Assembly (NCBI RefSeq): GCF_007830115.1
Contig: NZ_VLKP01000012.1
Span: forward strand, 1-64,000
Source: Aerolutibacter ruishenii
Lineage (GTDB): Bacteria; Pseudomonadota; Gammaproteobacteria; Xanthomonadales; Xanthomonadaceae
Length of the DNA: 64,000 nt
Direction of reading: 5' to 3'
The position numbers and the translations under genes were made by a program. Shown one piece after another: positions 55,941-64,000 of the stretch (positions within the stretch are counted from its first letter, which is position 1; each line of letters begins with the position of its first letter). The notes below the pieces were generated by a model, which worked only from the letters and a program-made list of their open reading frames with translations, ran no database searches and was not told the DNA's origin.

Positions 55941-56771
55941 TCAAGTGGAGACGTGCCGCAGCGTCTTCACCACCTTCCACTGGCCATCGACGTGGCGCAC
56001 CTCGAAGGTCTTGTACCGGGCCCACATGCGGTGGTGGTAGGCGCTGAATTCCACCGTGCCTGCATCGGGCGCGCTGGGTCGGAAGGCGGTGACGTCCAGG
56101 ATCTCCGCGTCCTGTCCCGAGGTGCCGTGGATGCTGCCCTTGTCCACGTCGGCGTTGCGCACGCAGTGGTTGGCGGGCACGATCAGGTGGTCCCGGCTGC
56201 CGATGCCGCGCATCACGTCCGGCAACGGGTTGCGGCCATCCACTGACACGCACACCACCGGCATCACCGTGTTCGGAATCTCCGCGTTGAGAACGGCCAT
56301 GGCGATGCCGTCCAACGTGGGCGCGACCCTGCCATCGAACGGGGGCGAGGCGAGCTCCGGCGCGGGCGTGGCAACCTGCCTGAGCGAATGCACCATCGCC
56401 AGCCCAAGGATCACCGCGATGCCAAGCATCAGGCCGGCCTTGATCCGCCAGGCGCGCTTTTGCGCCGATGGCTTGCCGTAGCGTTCTTCCTCGCTGCGGA
56501 AGTTGGGGGCGAGGTAGCTTGATTCGCCGGGGCGCGTGGAGTCCAGCAGGCCGGCCTTGCGCAGCAGGTCGCGCGCGCGGATCTGGTCCTCGGATTGCAC
56601 CACCCAGACGGCGGGGCGCCGGGTGTTGTCGTCGCTGTAGCTGAACGTGCCGCGGCGGCTGCCCTTGTAGGAGCGGCCGTCGCTGATGCGCACCTCGATG
56701 CCTTCGTCACGCAGCAGCTGCGCGACGGCTTCGACGTTCTCGATGCGGGCGCTGCTGAAGACCTGGCGCAC
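55941..56771 (-). CDS. Membrane protein with N-terminal signal-like (DUF2007-type) domain
   Basis: Residues 1-75 (RQVFSSARIENVEAVAQLLRD, EGIEVRISDGRSYKG) resemble a DUF2007-like signal-transducing domain. One span follows at about 115-135 (AGLMLGIAVILGLAMVHSL), then a 140-residue periplasmic domain (MPVVCVSVDGRNPL, WARYKTFEVRHVDGQWKVVK). Similar proteins are called pathogenicity-like in Xanthomonads, role unknown. It starts GTG three bases after tesB ends. Confidence 0.7.
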   Translation of the reverse strand: MRQVFSSARIENVEAVAQLLRDEGIEVRISDGRSYKGSRRGTFSYSDDNTRRPAVWVVQSEDQIRARDLLRKAGLLDSTRPGESSYLAPNFRSEEERYGKPSAQKRAWRIKAGLMLGIAVILGLAMVHSLRQVATPAPELASPPFDGRVAPTLDGIAMAVLNAEIPNTVMPVVCVSVDGRNPLPDVMRGIGSRDHLIVPANHCVRNADVDKGSIHGTSGQDAEILDVTAFRPSAPDAGTVEFSAYHHRMWARYKTFEVRHVDGQWKVVKTLRHVST

Positions 56772-56774
56772 GGA

Positions 56775-57662
56775 TCAACCCTGGGTGCCGGTGGCGTCGG
56801 CTTTGTGCACCACGCGGATCAGGCCTTCCTGCGCGGTGCTGGCCACCAGGCGGCCGTCGCGGTCGTAGATCTGGCCACGGGCCAGGCCGCGGCTGCCCTG
56901 CGCGCTCGGGCTGTCGATGGAGTACAGCAGCCACTCGTCGGCACGGAACGGGCGGTGGAACCACAGGGTGTGGTCCAGCGACGCCATCTGCACGTTGGGC
57001 TGGTAGTAACTGATGCCATGCGGGAAGGTCGCGGTGCCCAGCAGGTGGAAGTCCGAGGCATAGGCGAGCAGGGCGCGGTGCAGTTCCGGCGCGTCACCGA
57101 CCGGCTCGCTCAGCCGGAACCAGACCTGCTGGTAGGGCGGGCGCTTGGGCGGGTTCAACTCATCGCGCGGGTACACGTGGCGGAACTCGAACGGGCCTTG
57201 GCGCGTGAGCCAACGCTGCACCTTGATCGGCAGGGTGGCCATCACCTCCGGCGGCACGGCCGGCGCCGGCTCGATGTCCTCGGGCTTGGGCACTTCGGAC
57301 ATCGACAGCTGATGCTCGACGCCCCCCTCCTCCTTCTGGAACGACGCGGCGAGGAAGAAGATCGGCTGCCCGTGCTGGATGGCGGTGACCCGGCGCACCG
57401 AAAAGCTGCCGCCGTCACGGGTGCGGTCCACCTGGTAGACGATGGGCGCGTCGATGTCGCCGGCCTTGAGGAAATAGGCGTGCAGCGAATGCGCCGCGCG
57501 CGGATCGAGCAGGGTGGCCTGCGCGGCCGACAGCGCCTGCCCCAGCACCTGGCCGCCGAACACGTACTTGGTGCCGATGTCGCGGCTCTGGCCGCGAAAC
57601 AGGTTGTCTTCGAGGCGCTCGAGCGACAGCAGTTCGATCAGCTCGGAGACGTGGGATGTCAT
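56775..57662 (-). CDS. tesB: Acyl-CoA thioesterase II
   Basis: A 295-residue double hot-dog protein: FRGQSRDIGTKYVFGGQVLG, SLHAYFLKAGD, GGSFSVRRVTAIQHG and the C-terminal MASLDHTLWFHR, where the catalytic Asp lies, then GLARGQIYDRDGRLVASTAQ. TesB releases free fatty acids from acyl-CoA. ATG at 57662 yields MTSHVSELIELLSLER, a normal start. The next gene begins three bases downstream. Confidence 0.96.
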   Translation of the reverse strand: MTSHVSELIELLSLERLEDNLFRGQSRDIGTKYVFGGQVLGQALSAAQATLLDPRAAHSLHAYFLKAGDIDAPIVYQVDRTRDGGSFSVRRVTAIQHGQPIFFLAASFQKEEGGVEHQLSMSEVPKPEDIEPAPAVPPEVMATLPIKVQRWLTRQGPFEFRHVYPRDELNPPKRPPYQQVWFRLSEPVGDAPELHRALLAYASDFHLLGTATFPHGISYYQPNVQMASLDHTLWFHRPFRADEWLLYSIDSPSAQGSRGLARGQIYDRDGRLVASTAQEGLIRVVHKADATGTQG

Positions 57663-57830
57663 GGACGCAGGGGTGGTGGCAGCAGGCCAGCCAGTATACC
57701 TGTCCACTGCAGGCGACCCGGGCGGCGCCGGGAATCGGGGGGGGCGGCGAACGGGACCGGCGCCACCCACGCGCGCACCTGGAAATCGGCCGTGGGCCGT
57801 TAGCCGTGGCCCATGGGCTTGGACCGTAGC

Positions 57831-58421
57831 TCAGGGCAGCGACGTTTCAGGTTGCAGCCGCTTCAGCGGCACGGCCTGCAGCACCTCGTCCCATGGAAAC
57901 CGTGGGCCCGGGTCGCGCTTGCGCCGCACCTTGAGCGAGGGGTCGTCGCTGGCCTCCACCTCGGTGGTGTCCAGGTCCTCGTGGCCCGCGATCAACTGCA
58001 GGCTGGGGTTCTCGGTGCGCAGTCGTTGCAGCAGCGCGATGAGGGCCAGGATCTGCGCTGCGGGGTAGGCCTCGTCCATGGTCTGGTGTCCGGCCGCCAG
58101 CCAGTCCGGGTAGCGGCCGCGGTTGACCAGCTCGATGCCGATGGAGCGTGGGTTGTAGCCACGCGTGTGGTGGGCCACGCGCTCCACTGACACGTACTGG
58201 TGCACGCTGCCGTCGCGGTCGACGTAGTAATGCCCGCTGTTGCCGGTGCCCGACGCCTGATACAGCACCTCCTCGCCAAAGCGCCGCGCCATGGCCAGGT
58301 CCGGCAGCTCGGTGCAATGCATCACCACCAGGTCCACCTGCTCGCGCGGCCGCGCGTCCAGGCGTGCTTCGTAAGGCAGTGGGTCGATGTGGATGGGCAA
58401 CAGCGGCAGGTCGGGCAACAT
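57831..58421 (-). CDS. N-acetylmuramoyl-L-alanine amidase (amidase_2)
   Basis: The amidase_2 fold shows DLVVMHCTELPDLAMARRFG with the first zinc His, GNSGHYYVDRDGSVHQYV, AHHTRGYNPRSIGIELVNRG, AGHEDLDTTEV and KRDPGPRFPW. It cleaves the muramyl-alanine bond, probably in wall recycling since no signal peptide is visible (196 residues). It diverges from the hydrolase at 58530. Confidence 0.9.
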   Translation of the reverse strand: MLPDLPLLPIHIDPLPYEARLDARPREQVDLVVMHCTELPDLAMARRFGEEVLYQASGTGNSGHYYVDRDGSVHQYVSVERVAHHTRGYNPRSIGIELVNRGRYPDWLAAGHQTMDEAYPAAQILALIALLQRLRTENPSLQLIAGHEDLDTTEVEASDDPSLKVRRKRDPGPRFPWDEVLQAVPLKRLQPETSLP

Positions 58422-58529
58422 GGGCCGGATGCTACCATTCGCCCCTGCACCGGGGCCTGCCGCGACGCAGCGCCATCGAGACCGCTGCCCGCGCCGCAGG
58501 CCTGTCATCGCCTCCCCCTCGGACTCTCC

Positions 58530-59053
58530 ATGCGCGGACACTGCATCCTTTCCCACGGCTTCGAAAGCGGCCCCGACGCCACCAAGGTCGCCGCCCTGGC
58601 CGAGGCGGCCGAGCGCGTTGGCTGGACCCACGAGCGCCCGGATTACACCGACCTGGACGCCAGGCGCGAGGTCAGCGAACTGGGCGACGTGCCGGCGCGC
58701 CTGCAGCGCCTGCTGGGCCTGGCGCAGGCCGCCGCCGTGCGCGGCCCCGTGGTGCTGGCGGGTTCCAGCCTGGGCGCCTACATTTCCGGACTGGTGTCGC
58801 TGCAGGTACAGGTGAAGGGGTTGTTCCTGATGGCACCGCCGATCCGCATGGGGCAGGCGCAGCCACTCGCCGCCGCCGCGGTGCCCACCGGCATCATCCA
58901 CGGCTGGCATGATGAGTTGATCCCCGCCGCCCACGTGGTGGAATGGTCCGCGCCGCGTTCGGACCGGTTGTTGCTGGTCGACGATGGCCATCGCCTGGCC
59001 AACCACGTGTATGCGAGCGCCGCCGAATTCGCCGCCCTGCTGGATGGCCTGCA

Positions 59054-59057
<4 letters not shown>
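58530..59057 (+). CDS. Small alpha/beta hydrolase
   Basis: The 175-residue protein has [20 protein letters not shown], the nucleophile [27 protein letters not shown] with an acid and a C-terminal DDGHRLAN His, making a complete Ser-Asp-His triad. Such short hydrolases of the YqiA/YcfP-like size have unknown esters as substrates. ATG at 58530 follows GGACTCTCC. Its stop overlaps the start of rlmKL by four bases. Confidence 0.85.
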
Positions 59058-61371
<2,314 letters not shown>

Positions 61372-61375
<4 letters not shown>

Positions 61376-61962
61376 CCCGCAAGCGGCCGCGGTTGCACAG
61401 GGCGCACTGGTGGACCTTCTTCCGCCAGTGGCTGCGCAACCCGCGCCGCATGGCGGCCGTGGCACCCTCGAGCGCGGGGCTTGCCGCGGCCATGCTGCGC
61501 GAGTTGCCGGAAGGCACGCGTCGCGTGATCGAGCTGGGCGGCGGCACAGGAGCGGTCACGGCCGCGTTGCTCGATGCAGGCATTGAAGGCGAAAACCTGC
61601 TGGTGGTGGAGTTGGACGAGAAACTGCATGCCCACCTGAGCGTGCGTTTCCCGCAGGTGCGCATCGTCAAAGGCGATGCGGGCGACCTGCCGCGCATTGC
61701 CGCACACTACCTCGCCGATGGCCCCGCCGATGCCGTGGTGTCAGGCCTGGGGTTGCTGTCGATGCCGCGCGAGGCCCAGCGCGACGTGATGGCCGCGGCA
61801 TTTGCTTGCCTGCGGCCAGAGGGGCGCTATGTCCAGTTCACCTACGGTCCGGCCGCCCCGGTGGCCGAGGACGTCGTGGCCGAGCTGGGCCTGCAGGTGC
61901 GGCGTGGGGCGTTCGTGTTGCGCAACGTGCCGCCCGCGACGGTGTACGTGTACAGCCGTTGA
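61372..61962 (+). CDS. PmtA-like SAM-dependent methyltransferase
   Basis: The 196-residue protein carries [21 protein letters not shown] and [20 protein letters not shown], the start and SAM motif of phospholipid N-methyltransferase (PmtA) or rRNA adenine dimethyltransferase-like enzymes, then [10 protein letters not shown] and [10 protein letters not shown]. The PSS/GxL pattern favours PmtA. Substrate unproven. Its ATG overlaps the rlmKL stop by four bases. Confidence 0.85.
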
Positions 61963-62059
61963 GCGATGGCGGCCTGCATGAACGGTCGTCGCCACATTCA
62001 GCGAGCAGGCCACGCCACGAAGGCCACGCCTCGGGACATGGCCTGGTCGGGCCCGGCGA

Positions 62060-62500
62060 TCAGTTGCTGCTCAGGCGCGCGGTCTGGAAGCGCATGCCAC
62101 GCGCCGTGCCGATTTCTTCCTGGAGCCGTTCCGGCGAGCTGGCCTGCAGCCAGATGTGCGCCACGCGGCCGTCCGGCAGTTGTACCAGCGTTTCGCGCGT
62201 TTCAATGTTGGGACGTCCGGCCACTTCGCTGCGGTACCAGTAGATCGCCTGGCCGTCGATGGTGTCCTCCTCCACGCGGTTGCCGCGCTTGGGCTCGAAC
62301 GGGGCCTTGCGTGCGATATACACACCGAAGGCCTCCGAGCCGTCCGGCCGCAGTGCGCGGCAGAAGTCGGTACCGGCATTGGCGCGGTGCTCCCACGCCA
62401 GGACCGCGTCATCGGGCAGTTTCGGACAGCCGGTAGCCTCCTGCGCCTGGGCTGCCCCCGCCGCAACCATCAAAGACAGACAAAGGATTGGCTTGATCAT
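62060..62500 (-). CDS. Secreted hypothetical protein, 146 aa
   Basis: A signal peptide is evident (ILCLSLMVAAGAAQAQ). The mature part includes two cysteines (TGCPKLPDDAVLAWEH, TDFCRALRPDGSEAFGVYIA) that could form a disulphide, and a beta-rich body (YWYRSEVAGRPNIETRETLV, HIWLQASSPERLQEEIG). No family recognised. ATG at 62500 begins MIKPILCLSL. Confidence 0.7.
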   Translation of the reverse strand: MIKPILCLSLMVAAGAAQAQEATGCPKLPDDAVLAWEHRANAGTDFCRALRPDGSEAFGVYIARKAPFEPKRGNRVEEDTIDGQAIYWYRSEVAGRPNIETRETLVQLPDGRVAHIWLQASSPERLQEEIGTARGMRFQTARLSSN

Positions 62501-62632
62501 TGGTCGTTCCCCCTGGGCACAGCCGCAATAGGGCCGTGATTCCGACCATAAAACACAATTGGGTCATTGACAAATGATTAACAATAAGTTTCGCCGGTAA
62601 CCGCCGAGCGGGTGTGCGCCCGGTGCCGGCGG

Positions 62633-63493
62633 TCAGCGTTCAGGCAAGGGGATGAACTCGTCATCGCCAGGGACGGTGCCAAAACGCCCTTCCACCCAAT
62701 CCTGCTTGGCCTGTTCAATCCTCTCACGCGAAGATGAGACGAAGTTCCACCACAGGTGGCGCGGGCCATCCAATGGCTCGCCACCCAGCAGCATGGCCTT
62801 GACCGGGGCGCGGGCGCGTAGTCGATGGCGGACACCGGGGTCGAGCACCACCAGGTGCCGCTCGGGGATGTCGACGCCATCGAGCTGGGCGTCGCCTTCC
62901 AGCACGTACAGGGCGCGCTCGGCGTGGCCGGCGTCGAGTTCGGTCTCGGCATCCACGTCCAGGTCGATGGCCACGTACAGGGTGTCGTTGAACACCTGTA
63001 CCGGCGACTCCTCGCCATAGGCGCGGCCTGCGACCACCCGCAGCCATGCGCCATCGCGACGCTGGTGGGGCAGGGTTTCCGCGGAATGGTGGAAGAAGGC
63101 CGGGGCAATTTCCTCGTGTGACTTCGGCAGCGCCACCCAGGTCTGCATACCATGCAGCGGATGCTCGCCATGCCGCAGGGCCAGGGGCGTGCGCTCGGAA
63201 TGGGCGATGCCGCGGCCGGCGGTCATCCAGTTCACGTCGCCGGGGCTGATGTCCTGCAGGCTGCCCAGCGTGTCGCGGTGGGTGATGGTGCCCGACCAGA
63301 GGAAGGTGACCGTGGCCAGGCCGATGTGCGGGTGCGGGCGCACGTCGATACCGCGGCCGGGCTCGAACACGGTCGGGCCCATGTGGTCCACGAACACGAA
63401 CGGTCCGACCGAACGCGCCTGCAGGCTGGGTACGGCGCGACGCACCTGGAAGCCGCCGAGGTCATGTACGCGGGGGACAACAATCGTGGTCAT
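62633..63493 (-). CDS. Pirin-family protein (bicupin)
   Basis: The 286-residue protein has pirin motifs: VGPFVFVDHMGPTVF, DVRPHPHIGLATVTFLWSG with the metal-binding HPHIG, GRGIAHSERTP and a second-cupin GGEPLDGPRHLWWNFV. Pirins are nuclear regulators in eukaryotes and quercetinase-like or regulatory proteins in bacteria. ATG at 63493 gives MTTIVVPRVHDLGGF. Confidence 0.93.
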   Translation of the reverse strand: MTTIVVPRVHDLGGFQVRRAVPSLQARSVGPFVFVDHMGPTVFEPGRGIDVRPHPHIGLATVTFLWSGTITHRDTLGSLQDISPGDVNWMTAGRGIAHSERTPLALRHGEHPLHGMQTWVALPKSHEEIAPAFFHHSAETLPHQRRDGAWLRVVAGRAYGEESPVQVFNDTLYVAIDLDVDAETELDAGHAERALYVLEGDAQLDGVDIPERHLVVLDPGVRHRLRARAPVKAMLLGGEPLDGPRHLWWNFVSSSRERIEQAKQDWVEGRFGTVPGDDEFIPLPER

Positions 63494-63586
63494 GGTGCGA
63501 CTCCATGGGGCAGAAAGACAGCATGCCACCGTGGGCCGTCAGGCGCCTCTGCGTCCGTGGAACGGCCTATTGCGGTTGCGCCGGCC

Positions 63587-63618
63587 GGGGTCGGGGCAGG
63601 GGCGGGGTAGGGGCGGGG
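63587..63618 (+). repeat. Run of six G-tetrads, predicted G-quadruplex
   Basis: Six runs of four G, separated by one or two bases (GGGGTCGGGGCAGGGG, then CGGGGTAGGGG and CGGGG), lie in the gap upstream of pirin and beyond the acetyltransferase stop. Loops this short make a quadruplex very likely by sequence. It is on the + strand, so it appears in DNA rather than in the reverse-strand transcripts. Confidence 0.7.
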
Positions 63619-63655
63619 TAGCGATCGCATTGCACCCTGATAGGTGCCCCTGGGC

Positions 63656-64000
63656 CTACGCCGGACTCCAGCCGAACAGTTTCACCTCGTCGTCGCGGGA
63701 CAGCGAGAGCATCCGCTCGAAGCGGAAGCCGAGGCTTTCCAGCAGGCGCGCGGAACTGCCATTGCCCGGCGAAGTGATGGCCACGATGCGCTGCAGGCCG
63801 ATGTCGCGAACGCCGTGCTCCAGCGTCGCGGCGGCCGCTTCGCGGGCATAGCCCTGGCCCCAATACTGCGGCAACAGTGCGTAGCCGATGTCCACATCGT
63901 CCAGCGTGTCGCGCTTGATCAGGCCGCACAGGCCCATGGCGGCGCCATCGGCGGCCCGCTCGATGCAGTACAGGCCGAAGCCATGTCGCGCGTACATGGC
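63656..64000 (-). CDS. RimJ/RimL-type GNAT acetyltransferase, 5' end outside window
   Basis: The visible 114 residues are the C-terminal part of a GNAT domain: GLCGLIKRDTLDDVDIGYAL, the acetyl-CoA loop PQYWGQGYAREAAAATLEHG, IVAITSPGNGSSARLLESLG and FRFERMLSLSRDDEVKLFGW. It fits the RimJ/RimL-like group acting on N-termini or antibiotics. The start is not in the window. Confidence 0.85.
   Translation of the reverse strand, partial: AMYARHGFGLYCIERAADGAAMGLCGLIKRDTLDDVDIGYALLPQYWGQGYAREAAAATLEHGVRDIGLQRIVAITSPGNGSSARLLESLGFRFERMLSLSRDDEVKLFGWSPA

Noticed and set aside
57733-57830. GC-rich repeat CCGTGGGCCGTTAGCCGTGGCCC near 57,790
   Set aside because: Imperfect and short, with no paired copy or stem of note; treated as background.

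Overview
The window is high-GC DNA with typical gammaproteobacterial gene content: minCDE, rlmKL, bpt arginyltransferase, tesB, purT, htpG, a single-chain gcvP behind a tandem glycine riboswitch, and an M2 (ACE-like) peptidase lipoprotein. This combination points to the Lysobacteraceae/Xanthomonadaceae (Lysobacter, Luteimonas, Stenotrophomonas or a relative). That placement is inference from gene content and base composition; no marker rRNA is present. No tRNA, rRNA or CRISPR array was seen.

Layout. Positions 1-14,700 form an accessory island. It opens with a truncated ISL3-type transposase. A HEPN toxin follows whose nucleotidyltransferase antitoxin is reduced to about 15 codons. Then come an AbiF-type HEPN abortive-infection gene preceded by a small structured RNA, a 1170-residue type IIG/IIL-like restriction-methyltransferase, and a run of two membrane proteins, a GIY-YIG nuclease, a PLD nuclease and a membrane-tethered Mrr nuclease, followed by a Bro-N protein. 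Next is an orphan type VI secretion cargo module (PAAR protein, M15-like metallopeptidase effector, lipoprotein immunity candidate). The right end is a scrap-yard: a Bro-N pseudogene, the tail of a second effector with a stub of its lipoprotein, an intact TumA-like antitoxin beside a TumE-like toxin gene carrying a nonsense codon, and what may be the first eight codons of an hsdR gene. Base composition falls visibly in the membrane/T6SS genes and in the specificity region of the methyltransferase.

Positions 14,900-30,800 hold small membrane, cupin and secreted proteins, a DedA-rhodanese fusion, an ECF sigma factor, folE, a Rieske-flavoprotein reductase, a patatin, htpG, a flavin oxidoreductase and riboswitch-controlled gcvP.

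Positions 30,900-35,613 are one tightly overlapping reverse-strand signalling operon: MASE2 histidine kinase, CheY-like regulator, RsbW-like kinase, STAS antagonist, patatin and RsbU-like phosphatase. A patatin lipase is embedded in a partner-switching module.

Positions 35,700-64,000 are mostly housekeeping: M2 peptidase, GNAT-minC-minD-minE, a NarL-type two-component pair, alkA-like glycosylase, VanY-like carboxypeptidase, SPFH protein with a small Arc/DUF4177 operon, purT, bpt, a CDGSH protein, tesB, an amidase, rlmKL, a PmtA-like methyltransferase, pirin, and an acetyltransferase cut by the right edge.

The best candidates for something undescribed are the multi-nuclease membrane cassette (6,347-9,800), the AbiF/structured-RNA unit, the orphan T6SS effector module with a decayed second copy, and the perfect inverted repeat inside the Bro-N gene that is retained in its pseudogene. 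Apart from the fragment-filled stretches 10,780-11,124 and 13,377-13,935, which are described below, no gap exceeds about 300 bases.
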